A stretch of 64,000 bases of DNA, taken from contig JAAKDF010000005.1 of the NCBI GenBank assembly GCA_011754105.1, positions 1 through 64,000 on the forward strand, in the 5' to 3' direction. Below are positions 18,625 through 29,798 of the stretch, piece after piece. Numbering within the stretch: the stretch's first letter is position 1; each line of letters opens with the position of its first letter. A program made the translations under genes and the position numbers. Source of the DNA: Serratia symbiotica. GTDB taxonomy: Bacteria; Pseudomonadota; Gammaproteobacteria; Enterobacterales; Enterobacteriaceae. Under the pieces are notes generated by a model. The model was not told where the DNA came from, ran no database searches, and saw nothing but the letters and a program-made list of their open reading frames with translations.

Positions 18625-20493
18625 CTAATCGGCACCCTTCCTGATTTTGGCGTCTTTACGCAGGCTTGCCAGCAGAGAGTAGAAAGTGCATCTTGCGGCA
18701 CTTTGTTCCATCTTGCTGACGAAAGTTTTCATTTCATCGGCTGGTAACGAGCCTGGTTTAACCACATCAAACGCGATCAGCACCACATTGTCCTGAAGAT
18801 CATCCCACATGCCATAAACCGGTTTACCCACCCGTGGGTGCGGAAGTGCAAACACATTTTCCACTAACGGGTTATCTGCTGAAGCACGCACCATCTTTTG
18901 CACGCTGCCAAAGCTCAGACCAGCGGCTTTCATAGCCGCATCGCCCTTGCCCTGCTTTAAATCTACCAATAGTTGCTCGCCTTGCAGTTTCGCTTTTCCC
19001 AGCGCTTTGTTGTGTTTTACCCGTTCTGCTACGCGAACTTTAACCTGATCGAAAGGTTCAATGCCTTCCGCTTTGCGGGCAGTTACGCGTACCACAAATG
19101 CCCGATCACCCTCCACGCTAATAACGTCAGAGTTACTGCCCGGTGCACCGTTCTCGCCAATCAGTGAACCGTCGAAGATCGACTGCGCTACCAGTTTGAA
19201 GTTCAGCACGGCGGGAATACTGTCGCGGGTGAACCAGCCAGTTTGCGTCGCTTTCACGCCAGCTACTTCTTCAGCCGAGACCAGGGATTCGTTGTCGCTG
19301 GTCGCCGCTGCGCGCACCTTCTGTTGCAGCGCGTAATAGGCATCTAGCGCTTTCTCCTGACGAACCTGTTTGGAAATTGTCTCATGCACGTCGTTCAGCG
19401 GCTTTATTTTCTCAGGCTCGATATCATTCAGACGTATGATTAAATAACCGATGGAAGACTTCACTACGCTGGATAGTTGGCCCTTTTTAGTAAGGTGAGC
19501 TTGTTTCAGCTCGTCGGCAGTGGTTTCCGGCTCCAGCCAGCCTAGTTTACCACCAGTGCTGCGTGATATGATATCGGTAGATTTGTCTTTCGCCAGGATG
19601 GCAAAATCACCACCTTTTTTCAGCTCACTTAGCACCGCGTTGGCTTCTTTCTCGGTTTTTAGTTGGATCACGCTATAGTTCTTGCGCTCCGGCTGGCTAT
19701 AGCTACTTTTATGACGATTGTAATAGGCGCTAATATCCGCATCACTGACTTTCACTTTATCTTGCATGGACACGGCGTCTATCGAGATATAACTCACCTT
19801 GATCTGCTCAGGTGCGATAAAGCTATTCTGATTCTGTTGGTAGTAGGCTTTTAGCTCGTCGTCACTAACGTTCTGCTTAGCCTGCAACGAGCTTAGATCA
19901 ATCGTCGCAAGGCGCACATCGCGTTGCTGAAATAGCAACGCCGCCATGGCTTGGGACTCAGCAGGTAGTATGAAACCCGACTCGCCGAAGGCTTGGATAA
20001 CTTGCTGGTTAACTAACTGCTGGCGCATTGACTGCGCGTAATCATCTGCAGTATAACCCATAATACCTAGTAAATCAAGATATTTGGCGTTATCGAATTG
20101 GCTGTTAGTCTGGAAGTAACGGGTCTTTCGGATGGCATTTTTGATCTGCTCGTCGCTAACGGTCAGACCTAATTTCTTAGCGTATTGGGCCAGCAGCATG
20201 TTATCGATCAGTTGTGATAGCACTTGCTGGCGCATCAGCTGCATATATCCTTCATTGCCAGCCAGTACAGAGAACTGGTCACCCAGTTGCTGCTGCATGC
20301 GTTGGCGTTCGCTTTGGAAAACCTGTTCTAGTTGAGCGCGTTCAATCACCTGACCATTTACTTTCGCCGCATAATCGCCAAAGCCACCGATCAGGTAATT
20401 GCCCACCCCGGTCAAAATGAATGACAGGATGATCAGGGCCAAGATGATTTTGAACGCGACGTGATTTGTAGCCGCGCGTAAATTGTCCATCAT
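18625..20493 (-). CDS. ppiD: Periplasmic folding chaperone PpiD (SurA-like)
   Basis: 622 residues (E. coli 623). A cytoplasmic N-terminus and one membrane anchor (about residues 15-34, KIILALIILSFILTGVGNYL) are followed by a SurA-like N-domain, a parvulin domain (RKNYSVIQLKTEKEANAV ... GGKLGWLEPE ... SSIGYLIIRLNDI) and a C-terminal domain. Associates with SecYEG and assists exported proteins. The last ~30 residues (AARCTFYSLLASLRKDAKIR) are a little altered but collinear. The start could be the first or second Met. Confidence 0.96.
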   Translation of the reverse strand: MMDNLRAATNHVAFKIILALIILSFILTGVGNYLIGGFGDYAAKVNGQVIERAQLEQVFQSERQRMQQQLGDQFSVLAGNEGYMQLMRQQVLSQLIDNMLLAQYAKKLGLTVSDEQIKNAIRKTRYFQTNSQFDNAKYLDLLGIMGYTADDYAQSMRQQLVNQQVIQAFGESGFILPAESQAMAALLFQQRDVRLATIDLSSLQAKQNVSDDELKAYYQQNQNSFIAPEQIKVSYISIDAVSMQDKVKVSDADISAYYNRHKSSYSQPERKNYSVIQLKTEKEANAVLSELKKGGDFAILAKDKSTDIISRSTGGKLGWLEPETTADELKQAHLTKKGQLSSVVKSSIGYLIIRLNDIEPEKIKPLNDVHETISKQVRQEKALDAYYALQQKVRAAATSDNESLVSAEEVAGVKATQTGWFTRDSIPAVLNFKLVAQSIFDGSLIGENGAPGSNSDVISVEGDRAFVVRVTARKAEGIEPFDQVKVRVAERVKHNKALGKAKLQGEQLLVDLKQGKGDAAMKAAGLSFGSVQKMVRASADNPLVENVFALPHPRVGKPVYGMWDDLQDNVVLIAFDVVKPGSLPADEMKTFVSKMEQSAARCTFYSLLASLRKDAKIRKGAD

Positions 20494-20677
20494 AGTGTGA
20501 CAACGCTCCGCTGTAATCTGGATTTATAACCCTTGTGCAGGGGGTTCCCTCAACTGAGACAAAAATATACAAGGAGCATCGTTACGATACGCCTTGTATA
20601 TTACCTTACCAGTCGGCTTTACATCAGGTGATTGTTTATTGCCATACCTGTTTCGCTATACGGTTAGCCACAAGCTA

Positions 20678-20954
20678 TCAATTGAATTCGTCTTTAGGCG
20701 CTTTCCATGCGATGAAAGTCGGAACTTTGGCTGCCGGCGATAGTGATCTCTTTCCACATTTGTGGATTGCGGGCCAAGTACGCGCCGAACGCTCACGCAC
20801 AGTGAAAGTGCCGAAACCCACCAAAGCCTAAATTATCCCCTCCTTTCAAGGAGTCTGTAACAGAATCAATTACTGAGTCTAAAGCGCGCCCGTCTGCCGC
20901 TTTGTCAATATCGGCACCTGTGACAATCTTGCTAATCAGTTGTGAATTATTCAC
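20678..20954 (-). pseudogene. hupB: hupB pseudogene (DNA-binding protein HU-beta)
   Basis: In its standard place between ppiD and lon. Reads [40 protein letters not shown], then one inserted G shifts the frame before (A)[17 protein letters not shown], and the rest follows as EITIAGSQ/AAKVPTF...KDEFN. The start has become GTG (20954), and the arm RNPQTGK is damaged. 277 bp between start and stop is not divisible by three. HU-beta bends DNA as a heterodimer with HU-alpha, so only an alpha homodimer, if hupA survives elsewhere, could remain. Confidence 0.93.
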
Positions 20955-21145
20955 TCTATCATACCATCTAGAATTCTATCGACGCACCGAAAAATACTTA
21001 CGGTTGCAGCAGAGCTGTGGGTTATTTTAGTCCAGTTAAATCTTTGTAAGCCACCGACTTCAATGGCAAACACAGGCAGACAGTTTCTAACTTAGCGGCA
21101 CAAAAATACTGGCAAGTAAGAAATAGCTTATCAGCATAAATTTTA

Positions 21146-23524
21146 TCAATGGCTTTTGCTCTTTGTCACCTTTTTTACCGCGACTGGTAGTGCGCTGAAG
21201 GCTGGATTTTGCAAGGTAATGTTTAAAACCTCATCAATTCTCTGTACCGGATAAATCTCCAGATCAGCTATAACGTTGTCCGGAATTTCTTCTAGATCGC
21301 GCTTGTTCTCATGCGGGATCAGCACGGTTTTGATGCCGCCTCGATGCGCCGCCAGCAGCTTCTCTTTCAGGCCCCCTATCGGCAACACGTGACCACGTAG
21401 GGTGATCTCACCGGTCATTGCTACATCAGAACGTACTGGGTTGCCAGTCAGGCAGGAAACCAGCGCGGTGCACATCGCAATACCGGCACTTGGCCCATCT
21501 TTCGGCGTCGCACCTTCCGGCACATGGACATGGATGTCGCGCTTTTCATAGAAATCAGAGTTGATACCCAGTTTTTCTGCGCGCGCACGTACTACGGTCA
21601 GCGCAGCTTGGATCGATTCCTGCATCACTTCACCCAAGGAACCGGTGTAGGTCAGTTTACCTTTTCCAGGCACACAAGCAGTTTCGATAGTTAGCAAATC
21701 TCCGCCCACTTCCGTCCACGCCAAGCCAGTAACCTGGCCTACGCGGTTTTCGGTGTCCGCACGGCCATAGTCAACGCGCTGCACACCCAGATAATATTTC
21801 AAGTTGTCGCCATTAATTTTGATATGTTTGACTTTTTTGTCCATTAATAGCGTTTTCACCGCTTTACGGCACAGCTTGGAAATTTCGCGTTCCAGACTAC
21901 GCACCCCGGCTTCACGGGTATAATAGCGGATAATGCCGATAATGGCGCTGTCATCAACCACCAGTTCGCTTTGCTGCAACGCATTGCGCTCAAGTTGCTT
22001 CGAGAACAAATGCTGCTTGGCAATGTTAAACTTTTCATCCTCGGTGTAACCCGATAGGCGGATTACTTCCATACGATCCAGCAACGGCCCAGGGATATTC
22101 ATCGAGTTCGAGGTAGCGACGAACATGACATCGGACAGATCATAATCCACTTCCAGGTAGTGATCATTAAACGCCAAGTTCTGTTCAGGATCCAGCACCT
22201 CAAGTAGTGCAGAAGCCGGATCACCGCGCATGTCGGAAGACATTTTGTCGATCTCATCTAGCAGGAATAACGGGTTCTTCACCCCGACCTTAGCCATTTT
22301 TTGGATCAGCTTACCTGGCATAGATCCGATGTAAGTGCGCCGATGTCCGCGAATTTCTGCTTCGTCCCGCACGCCGCCCAATGCCATACGCACATACTGA
22401 CGCCCCGTTGCCTTAGCGATAGACTGGCCCAGCGAGGTTTTACCCACGCCTGGAGGCCCTACCAGGCACAGGATCGGCCCCTTGATTTTGCTGACGCGGC
22501 TCTGCACGGCGAGATACTCAAGAATGCGATCTTTGACGCGAGCCAGGCCGTAGTGATCGGTATCGAGCACTTCCTGCGCCTTGAGTAAGTCTTTTTTTAC
22601 CTTGCTGCGCGCATTCCACGGCACTTGCAACATCCAGTCTATATAGCCACGCACCACGGTCGCTTCCGCAGACATTGGCGACATCATTTTCAGCTTTTGC
22701 AGTTCAGCTTCGGTTTTTTCACGCGCTTCTTTCGGCATTTTTGCCGCTAAGATCTTGCGTTTTAGCGCTTCATTTTCATCCGGCACATCATCCATCTCGC
22801 CGAGTTCTTTCTGAATCGCCTTCATTTGCTCATTCAGATAGTATTCGCGCTGACTTTTTTCCATCTGTTTTTTGACGCGGTTACGAATGCGTTTTTCTAC
22901 CTGTAGCAGGTCGATTTCCGATTCCATCATCGCCATCAGGTATTCTAATCGTTCAGTAGTATCGAACATCTCCAACACCGACTGCTTGTCGTTAAGCTTA
23001 AGCGGCATATATGCGGCGATAGTATCCGCTAGACGTGCGGCATCGTCGATGCTATTGAGTGAAGCCAGCACCTCCGGGGGGATCTTCTTGTTCAGTTTGA
23101 TGTAGCTTTCAAACTGGTTGATCGCAGTACGCACCAGTACTTCTTGCTCATGCTCATCAATCGCTGGGGACTCAAGGTATTCCGCCTGGGCGGTAAAACA
23201 CTCACCGCTGTCGGAAAGCGTGGTGATATGCACACGCTGTAGGCCCTCAACCAGCACTTTGACCGTGCCGTCCGGCAGCTTTAGCATCTGTAGAATCAAA
23301 GCTATGGTGCCGACAGAGAATAAATCATTAATGCTAGGCTCATCCGTTGAGGCCTCTTTCTGTGCTAACAGCATGATCTTTTTATCATGATCCATTGCTG
23401 ATTCTAGGCACCGAATCGATTTTTCCCGGCCAACAAATAACGGGATCACCATGTGCGGATAAACTACCACGTCGCGCAATGGCAAAACGGGGATTTCAAT
23501 GCGTTCAGAACGCTCAGTGTTCAT
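21146..23524 (-). CDS. lon: ATP-dependent protease Lon
   Basis: 792 residues (E. coli 784), collinear except for a longer C-terminal tail ([15 protein letters not shown]). N-terminal substrate domain ([20 protein letters not shown]), AAA+ module with Walker [10 protein letters not shown] and Walker [10 protein letters not shown], and a protease domain with the catalytic Ser in [11 protein letters not shown] and the Lys in [10 protein letters not shown]. Degrades misfolded and regulatory proteins in the cytosol. A heat-shock promoter lies upstream (23614-23640). Intact. Confidence 0.98.
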   Translation of the reverse strand: MNTERSERIEIPVLPLRDVVVYPHMVIPLFVGREKSIRCLESAMDHDKKIMLLAQKEASTDEPSINDLFSVGTIALILQMLKLPDGTVKVLVEGLQRVHITTLSDSGECFTAQAEYLESPAIDEHEQEVLVRTAINQFESYIKLNKKIPPEVLASLNSIDDAARLADTIAAYMPLKLNDKQSVLEMFDTTERLEYLMAMMESEIDLLQVEKRIRNRVKKQMEKSQREYYLNEQMKAIQKELGEMDDVPDENEALKRKILAAKMPKEAREKTEAELQKLKMMSPMSAEATVVRGYIDWMLQVPWNARSKVKKDLLKAQEVLDTDHYGLARVKDRILEYLAVQSRVSKIKGPILCLVGPPGVGKTSLGQSIAKATGRQYVRMALGGVRDEAEIRGHRRTYIGSMPGKLIQKMAKVGVKNPLFLLDEIDKMSSDMRGDPASALLEVLDPEQNLAFNDHYLEVDYDLSDVMFVATSNSMNIPGPLLDRMEVIRLSGYTEDEKFNIAKQHLFSKQLERNALQQSELVVDDSAIIGIIRYYTREAGVRSLEREISKLCRKAVKTLLMDKKVKHIKINGDNLKYYLGVQRVDYGRADTENRVGQVTGLAWTEVGGDLLTIETACVPGKGKLTYTGSLGEVMQESIQAALTVVRARAEKLGINSDFYEKRDIHVHVPEGATPKDGPSAGIAMCTALVSCLTGNPVRSDVAMTGEITLRGHVLPIGGLKEKLLAAHRGGIKTVLIPHENKRDLEEIPDNVIADLEIYPVQRIDEVLNITLQNPAFSALPVAVKKVTKSKSH

Positions 23525-23613
23525 AGAGCTCTCTCTTAGTTTTAATTTCCGCCAGGTTTAGGGGATCTCATAAGACGTCGGCATCACACGTTTCACAAAA
23601 TCTGGTTGTGAGT

Positions 23614-23640
23614 ATATGGGGACTAGTGGCTGACATTCAA
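23614..23640 (-). promoter_or_regulatory. Sigma-32 heat-shock promoter of lon
   Basis: On the minus strand TTGAA (23640-23636) is followed after 14 bases by CCCCATAT (23621-23614), matching the sigma-32 pattern (TTGAA, CCCCAT) and the known layout of the E. coli lon promoter. It lies about 90 bp before the lon ATG. Confidence 0.8.
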
Positions 23641-23661
23641 CAGCCAGAATACAGGAAAGCG

Positions 23662-23686
23662 AAATGGGGGATTTTATCCCCCATTT
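23662..23686 (-). terminator. Stem-loop terminator after clpX
   Basis: An 11-bp perfect stem (AAATGGGGGAT / ATCCCCCATTT) with a 3-base loop, 32 bp past the clpX stop. The stem's 3' end gives a short T-run on the minus strand. Symmetric, so could work both ways. Confidence 0.65.
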
Positions 23687-23717
23687 TACTGTCTAACATT
23701 ATGGTTTGACTGGCGAA

Positions 23718-24989
23718 TTATTCACCTGAAGCACAGGCTTTAGGTTTGCCATAAATCAGCAGCGGCTTAGACTGACCCGCGATAACCGGCTCGTCTATCA
23801 CCACTTTTTCTACGCTGTCCATCGATGGAAGATCATACATAGTGTTGAGCAGCGCGCCCTCCACGATGGAGCGCAAGCCACGAGCGCCGGTTTTACGCGC
23901 CATGGCTTTCTTGGCAATGGCGTTCAACGCCTCATCACGGAACTCAAGCTCAGCACCTTCCAGATTGAACAATGCTTGATATTGCTTGGTCAGGGCATTT
24001 TTCGGCTCTTTCAAGATCTGGATCATCGCATCTTCACTTAGCTCGCTCAACGTTGCCACTACCGGCAAACGGCCAATAAATTCAGGTATTAGACCAAACT
24101 TGATCAAATCTTCCGGTTCGGCCTGTAGCAGCAGTTCGCCTTCGGTCGCTTGCTCAGATTCTCCTTTGACGGTTGCGCCAAAACCAATGCCGGACCCCCT
24201 GTTGACTCGCTTACCGATCACTTTATCCAGGCCAGCAAAAGCGCCGCCGCAGATAAACAAGATCTTCGAGGTATCAACTTGCAGGAATTCCTGCTGTGGA
24301 TGCTTACGACCGCCCTGCGGCGGAACTGCGGCAATAGTGCCTTCAATCAGCTTCAGCAACGCCTGTTGCACACCTTCGCCCGATACATCGCGGGTGATAG
24401 ATGGGTTATCTGACTTACGGGAAATCTTATCTATTTCATCGATATAGACTATACCGCTCTGCGCTTTTTGTACGTCGTAGTCACATTTTTGCAGCAATTT
24501 TTGGAGGATATTCTCCACGTCCTCACCCACATAACCAGCTTCGGTCAATGTAGTAGCATCAGCCATGGTGAACGGCACATCCAGAAAACGCGCCAAGGTT
24601 TCCGCCAGCAGCGTCTTACCGCTGCCAGTCGGGCCAATCAGCAAAATGTTGCTTTTACCCAACTCGACACCATTGCTGGTATTGCCATTGCGCAGGCGTT
24701 TATAGTGGTTGTATACAGCAACCGCTAGCACTTTCTTCGCCTGTTCTTGACCAATGACGTAGTCATCCAGATGTTGGCGAATTTCGTGCGGCGTCGGCAG
24801 CTCACTGCGCTCACGATGAGGTGTAACTTCTTTAATCTCTTCGCGAATAATGTCGTTACACAGGTCAACACATTCATCGCAGATATACACTGACGGACCG
24901 GCAATCATCTTACGTACTTCATGCTGGCTTTTGCCGCAGAAAGAACAGTACAGCAGCTTTCCTGAACCGTCTTTGCGTCTATCTGTCAT
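23718..24989 (-). CDS. clpX: ClpX, ATPase subunit of ClpXP
   Basis: 423 residues. Zinc-binding domain C15/C18 and C37/C40, Walker A GPTGSGKT, Walker [10 protein letters not shown], sensor and pore regions as in the family, and the IGF loop ([11 protein letters not shown]) that docks on ClpP. Unfolds tagged substrates for ClpP. Lies 138 bp downstream of clpP, same strand, the normal operon order. No lesion. Confidence 0.98.
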   Translation of the reverse strand: MTDRRKDGSGKLLYCSFCGKSQHEVRKMIAGPSVYICDECVDLCNDIIREEIKEVTPHRERSELPTPHEIRQHLDDYVIGQEQAKKVLAVAVYNHYKRLRNGNTSNGVELGKSNILLIGPTGSGKTLLAETLARFLDVPFTMADATTLTEAGYVGEDVENILQKLLQKCDYDVQKAQSGIVYIDEIDKISRKSDNPSITRDVSGEGVQQALLKLIEGTIAAVPPQGGRKHPQQEFLQVDTSKILFICGGAFAGLDKVIGKRVNRGSGIGFGATVKGESEQATEGELLLQAEPEDLIKFGLIPEFIGRLPVVATLSELSEDAMIQILKEPKNALTKQYQALFNLEGAELEFRDEALNAIAKKAMARKTGARGLRSIVEGALLNTMYDLPSMDSVEKVVIDEPVIAGQSKPLLIYGKPKACASGE

Positions 24990-25127
24990 AAGTCGAACCT
25001 CTTCTTAGTCTTTGTCCTGCAAGAAAATTAAGGCGGCAGTGATGCCTCAAATACCTATCGGGAACGCCGAAAACCCTCAACAGAACGAATTGTACCTTCT
25101 CTGATTAATATACTCTAGCCACCATAA

Positions 25128-25751
25128 CTAGCTGCGGTGTGTCAGAATTCCGTCAACTAAACCGTATTCTACGGCTTCCTTCGAACTCATAAAGCGATCT
25201 CGCTCGGTATCGCATTCGATCTGCGCCAATAACTGGCCGGTATGCTCCGCCATCAGTTCATTTATGCGCGCCTTTACTTTCAAGATTTCACGCGCGTGGA
25301 TTTCGATATCCGTCGCCTGGCCTTGATAGCCTCCCAGCGGCTGGTGAATCATTACGCGCGAATTAGCCAGGCAGAAACGCTTGCCCTTGGCACCGGCAGT
25401 CAATAGGAAGGATCCCATCGAACACGCTTGCCCTATACAAATGGTGCTGACATCCGGCTTAATGAATTTCATGGTGTCATAGATTGACATACCGGCAGTA
25501 ATCACGCCACCCGGCGAGTTGATGTAGAGGAAAATGTCTTTTTCCGGGCTTTCCGCTTCGAGGAACAGCATCTGTGCAACAATCAGGTTGGCCATGTGGT
25601 CTTCTACTTGACCAGTCAGGAAAATGACGCGCTCTTTCAGCAGGCGGGAATATATGTCGTAAGAACGTTCCCCGCGTGAAGTCTGCTCTACCACCATCGG
25701 CACCAAAGCCATGTTAGGTGGAAATTGGTCTCTTTCGCTACTGTATGACAT
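25128..25751 (-). CDS. clpP: ClpP serine protease subunit
   Basis: 207 residues with the catalytic triad S111 (GQACSMGSF), H136 (MIHQPLG) and D185 (DTERDRF) at E. coli positions. The N-terminal ~14 residues are the processed propeptide. The residue before the serine is Cys where E. coli has Ala, a minor change. With clpA and clpS broken in this window, ClpX is the only visible partner. Confidence 0.98.
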   Translation of the reverse strand: MSYSSERDQFPPNMALVPMVVEQTSRGERSYDIYSRLLKERVIFLTGQVEDHMANLIVAQMLFLEAESPEKDIFLYINSPGGVITAGMSIYDTMKFIKPDVSTICIGQACSMGSFLLTAGAKGKRFCLANSRVMIHQPLGGYQGQATDIEIHAREILKVKARINELMAEHTGQLLAQIECDTERDRFMSSKEAVEYGLVDGILTHRS

Positions 25752-26120
25752 TATCGTCTCCTAATAGAAATTCTTTTGGCGGCTATGGGGAGGAGGCTAA
25801 GGGTTACCCTTAATACACTAATTCTACTTGAGAACGATCATGATGACTATGCTCAAGCATTCAACTTACCCCACACTTACCCAACGGGTATTTCATCATC
25901 CCATGCCATTTTGGCAAACAGTCGCTAGATTTTTACACATTGGGGAGCCATGGCGAGTTTTCAACTCCAGACGATGACTTTATCGCTCCAGTCCCCCGCA
26001 TGCCATTTGACAAATATGTAGCTAAGTAAACATGTATCTATTGCTAAGATTAAAGCGCTGATTAATCAGCAATATGATAAAATAAAGGCCCGCAACTTAC
26101 GCCTGTTGAGGCTGGTTTCA
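25752..26120. other. clpP-tig intergenic region
   Basis: 369 bp, no gene. Contains a 14-bp palindrome GCTGATTAATCAGC at 26057-26070 about 50 bp past the tig stop, and A/T-rich DNA likely to hold the clpP promoter. I could not find a convincing sigma-32 box. Confidence 0.5.
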
Positions 26121-27413
26121 TCAATTGTTCATCAATTCGCTGAAAGCGATAGCCTTCTCGGTCACTTGTGCTTTTGCCAACAGGGCTTCGACTGCTTGAT
26201 CTTCCAATGCCACGTTGCGCATATTGTTCATCAGATCTTTGTTCTTACTGTAGAGTTCAACTACTTCTCGCGGATCTTCGTAGACGGAGGCCATTTCCTC
26301 AATCATAGTTTTTACGCGCTCTTCGTCAGTTTTTAAACTGTTGGAAGTGATCACTTCGCCCAGCAGCAGCCCGACAGCAACGCGACGCTTAGCTTGCGCT
26401 TCAAACAGTTCGCGTGGCAGTTCCAGTGAGTGTTTCTCGTCGCCACTTAAACGTTGTGCCGTCTGATGGCGCAGAACGTCAGCCTCACCATTGATCAGCA
26501 CAGCAGGCACATCGATGTCGTTAGTGCTGATCAAGCCGTCGATTATCTGAGTCTTGATACGGTTACGCACGGCACCTTGCAGCTCGCGTTCCATGTTTTT
26601 ACGCACTTCAGCGCGCAGACCGTCAACAGAACCATCAGCCACACCAAAGTGCTTGATGAACTCTTCGCTCAGCTCTGGCAACTCGCGCTCTTCAACTTTC
26701 TTTAGAAGAATAGCGAATTTAGCCGCTTTACCCTGCAGATTTTCTGGGTAGTAGTCTTCCTGTAAGTTAACATCGATGGTAAATTTTTCACCGGCCTTGT
26801 GACTGGCTAGACCTTCTTCAAAACCTGGGATCATTCGACCTTGGCCCATGACCAGCATAAAATCAGAAGCTTTACCGCCCTCAAACTCCTCGCCGTCAAT
26901 AGAACCTGTGAAGTCAATGGTCACGCGGTCTTCAACCTCTATTGCGCGCTCACTTTCTTTCCAAGTCGCCTGCTGCTTGCGCAAAGTTTCCAACATGGTG
27001 TCAACGTCAGCATCGGTAACTTCAACCAATGGCTTCTCGACCTTAATGCTGTCTAGATCTTTCAGCTTAACATCTGGATACACTTCTAACTCAATAGCGA
27101 AGCTGAAATCTTCACCTTCTTTATATTCATCCGGCAGGTAATTTGGCCTACCAGCAGGATTGATCTTTTCTTTGAAGATCGCATCAATGAAGCTACGGTG
27201 CATCACTTTTCCCAGCACGTCCTGACGAATAGAGTTGCCGTAACGCTGTTCAACGATGTTAAGCGGCACTTTCCCTTTACGGAAGCCATCAGTACGAACG
27301 CTTTTCGCTGTATTGATCAGTTCTTTCTTAACTTCCTGGCTGATACTTTCGGCGGGTACAGTAATAGAGAGACGGCGCCCCAGACCTTGAGTGGTTTTTA
27401 CTGAAACTTGCAT
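26121..27413 (-). CDS. tig: Trigger factor
   Basis: 430 residues (E. coli 432). N-terminal ribosome-binding domain with the signature [17 protein letters not shown], a central FKBP-type peptidyl-prolyl isomerase domain ([29 protein letters not shown]), and a C-terminal chaperone arm domain. Binds L23 and shields nascent chains. Upstream of clpP in the standard order. Intact. Confidence 0.98.
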   Translation of the reverse strand: MQVSVKTTQGLGRRLSITVPAESISQEVKKELINTAKSVRTDGFRKGKVPLNIVEQRYGNSIRQDVLGKVMHRSFIDAIFKEKINPAGRPNYLPDEYKEGEDFSFAIELEVYPDVKLKDLDSIKVEKPLVEVTDADVDTMLETLRKQQATWKESERAIEVEDRVTIDFTGSIDGEEFEGGKASDFMLVMGQGRMIPGFEEGLASHKAGEKFTIDVNLQEDYYPENLQGKAAKFAILLKKVEERELPELSEEFIKHFGVADGSVDGLRAEVRKNMERELQGAVRNRIKTQIIDGLISTNDIDVPAVLINGEADVLRHQTAQRLSGDEKHSLELPRELFEAQAKRRVAVGLLLGEVITSNSLKTDEERVKTMIEEMASVYEDPREVVELYSKNKDLMNNMRNVALEDQAVEALLAKAQVTEKAIAFSELMNN

Positions 27414-27690
27414 CTTGTTACCTCAAAAAAATCACAGTGCTCTGTTAACTCTGCCCAAGTACCAGGGTGACTAACTATGCAGAACCGAGTTCCCTGATAA
27501 CAGAAGCGTACTGAAACCATTCCAAAAAATAAAACGCGGCATTATAGCGGTGCATGCGTAGCGAGTCGAGGACAGCAAAACAACACTGACGCATTAAAAC
27601 GCACATTCTGTCAATTTGATGGTAAAAGGGTTTACCGCAGCCGACCACCGCGTAGAACTATTGGTTATCATATGTGTGGGCTTCAAAAGC

Positions 27691-27717
27691 CAAAAGAGAA
27701 GCGGCCCTCAGGCCGCT
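27691..27717 (-). terminator. Rho-independent terminator of bolA
   Basis: AGCGGCC, loop, GGCCGCT (27700-27717), followed on the minus strand by TTCTCTTTTG. It lies 67 bp past the bolA stop and in front of tig. Confidence 0.8.
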
Positions 27718-27783
27718 CCAAAATTCGTCAGTAGTAATACTTCAAATAGTTAAAAGTTACACTAATCACTGTTAATTTTAACC

Positions 27784-28098
27784 TTAGGCCAAGGTGCCAG
27801 CCATGCGACAGTGTGGCGAGGCTAGTACCTTGGTCTGTTGCCATTCCCACTCTTTCAGGGTAAAGGTGTGCAAGGCCAGTGCATGCACACCGTTTGCCAG
27901 TTCTTCCGACAACACACCGTAGATCGAACGGTGGCGCGTTATTAAACGCTTGCCAATAAAGCGGTTGCTGACCAATACCACCTTGAAATGGCTTTCTGAA
28001 CCGACCGGAACGTTGTGACGATAGCTTTCATCAACAACATCCAGATGCGTAGGCTCAAATTTCGCCATTAACTTTGCTTCTATCTTCTTTCGAACCAT
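27784..28098 (-). CDS. bolA: BolA family regulator
   Basis: 104 residues, collinear with E. coli BolA. The core [19 protein letters not shown] contains the conserved Cys/His-type region used with monothiol glutaredoxins for Fe-S handling, and [15 protein letters not shown] is the conserved C-terminal helix. BolA also acts as a stress transcription factor. Upstream yajG and ampG are not present; IS and island debris starts 250 bp away. Confidence 0.95.
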   Translation of the reverse strand: MVRKKIEAKLMAKFEPTHLDVVDESYRHNVPVGSESHFKVVLVSNRFIGKRLITRHRSIYGVLSEELANGVHALALHTFTLKEWEWQQTKVLASPHCRMAGTLA

Positions 28099-28149
28099 AG
28101 GATTTCCTTAAACTACTAGCATGAAAATCATACTCATCCAGTTCAATAT

Positions 28150-28210
28150 TAGGCTGTGTCCGACCATTTCCAGGTGAGAGCCACCACAACCAATTACCGG
28201 ACACAGCCTA
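28150..28210. repeat. 61-bp MITE-like element with TA ends
   Basis: TAGGCTGTGTCCG at 28150-28162 is perfectly repeated in inverse as CGGACACAGCCTA at 28198-28210. The 35-base interior has no coding capacity. The TA at both tips would fit insertion into a TA target as in IS630/Tc1 elements. I do not recognise the parent. Confidence 0.55.
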
Positions 28211-28345
28211 GCAGAAGCAACCCCATTTTAACGCATCGCCCGGATAAATTTTTGTTTCTGCCGAGACAAATGTTGGTCAACGCGCCATACCTATTGCGAT
28301 TAATCTGATTGAATCCGTTAAAAAGTCTTTTTTCATCAAAAATAA

Positions 28346-29309
28346 GGCGTTTTTGAATAAAGCAAACATTTGGCTGGCACGAGGATCAGATCACTCTCCT
28401 TCTGTCAAAATAGCGACATTGCGTGGCTCAGCAAAAGTTTAAGATCACCAACTGGAAGGCTTACAACAACGCCATTATCACTCTGGGTTCACTCACTTTC
28501 TGGGTCGATGAAACGGCACTTCATGCTTGGTACTGCGAGGCAAGAACCTTCTCTGCGTGGTCGCCCAAAACATTATTTCGATATGGCAATAACCAGCGTA
28601 TTGATGCTGAAACGGATTTTCGGCCTGATACTTCGCGCCCTCAAGGGATTCGTCGACTCCATTTTTACACTGATAAAAGTGCCGTTGAACTGCCCGGACT
28701 ACACCTGCATCAGTAAGCTGGCGAAATCTGTCAATGTACCGTTTAAAACCCCAACGCTGGGTAAAATTGTGCACCTCGTTATAAAACACGTTCAGGGAAA
28801 ACGGCGAATCTAGCGAAAACTGCATTTAGCTGTAGATACAGAAACAAAAGAAGCCTTTGCAGGTGTCATCCGCAAGAAGTACCGTAAAATTAAAGTCGCC
28901 TCGGCGGATAGGGCTTACGATAGGCGAGTGTGTCATGATGAGTTACGGCGCAAAAAAGATCAGGGCGTTAATACCGTCCAGAAGCGGAACCTGTTATTGG
29001 TCGGCATACTATGCAGCCCGAAATCAGTCGGTGGCGAATCAGCGCCTTAACGGAGACAACACACGGAGGGAAAGTATAACAAGCTACCACCGACGTTTGT
29101 TAGCCAAAACAGCGATGTACAGAGTAAAACAGCTATTTAGTAGTCACCTGTCGCTGCGAGATTATGCTTAGCAAGCTGCAGAGGCTATGGCCATAATCTG
29201 TACATTAAACAAGATGACTCTCGCCGGTATGACAGAAAATGCACTAGTCCCCTGAAAGATACACATTTAGGTGACTCTTTATTTCGAATTCGATTTATTC
29301 AACAAAGCC
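28346..29309 (+). mobile_element. IS903-group IS, decayed
   Basis: 964 bp. Left end GGCGTTTTTGAATAAAGC (eroded), right end GATTTATTCAACAAAGCC at 29309. The transposase (about 28426-29240) is broken by shifts near 28560 and 28840 and a TAG in RRI*RK. Text such as KITNWKAYNNAIITLGSLTF, SVNVPFKTPTLGKIVHLVI and ASADRAYDRRVCHDELRRKK is clear. KHVQGKRRI follows HLVI directly, so the 16-residue deletion is present here as well, together with a second deletion before GVIRKKYRK. Confidence 0.9.
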
Positions 29310-29324
29310 CATACAAGGATAAAT

Positions 29325-29712
29325 CTGGCTGTAATCTGCGTAATACTCGTCTTATTTTTTATCAGCTGGGTTTCAAAGGAGCCTTAACTGTCATGGGGTG
29401 TATTCCGCTCGATCTTACCATAATCAGTGATCCACTTTTTAGACGAGTAACAGTTGCTGGTATTAGAACCTGTTTTAGAGGCATTTTTTTCGTGACCGAG
29501 GTGCTCGGTAAGCTCAGCATTCAAGTCGGGTTAGACGGTCATCTTAGTCAGTATACAAGAAAAAGTGTTGAGGTCAGCTTCGGTTTTAAGTCCTTTAGCC
29601 AATTCAGCAGCACGTACTTTAAGTTTATTTTCGTCTATAATTTTCCTGTCTCCGTTATCAGGAAGAACATATCAAAAAAAAGCAATTACACAATGTAAAT
29701 TACAGTCTCCGT
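29325..29712 (-). mobile_element. IS256-family transposase remnant
   Basis: On the minus strand, text typical of IS256/IS285-type transposases can be read: KVRAAELAKGLKTEADLNTF, LTKMTV, stop, LNAELTEHLGHEKNASKTGS, then a degraded NTRNGY segment, with shifts. Only the N-terminal third remains. The outer end ACTGTAATTTACATTGTG (near 29700) probably is its terminal repeat. The remnant at 52418-52852 has a similar end. Confidence 0.75.
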
Positions 29713-29798
29713 AGCACATCAAGAGAGTTGATTTTTGCAGGGATTTTAAGGCCAATTTATTAGCCTTCTATTTTCTAACCAAAAGCCTCTTGCAAGGC

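Noticed and set aside
29393..29698. 101-codon plus-strand open frame
   Set aside because: The minus strand of the same DNA reads IS256-type transposase text, so the plus frame is a shadow.
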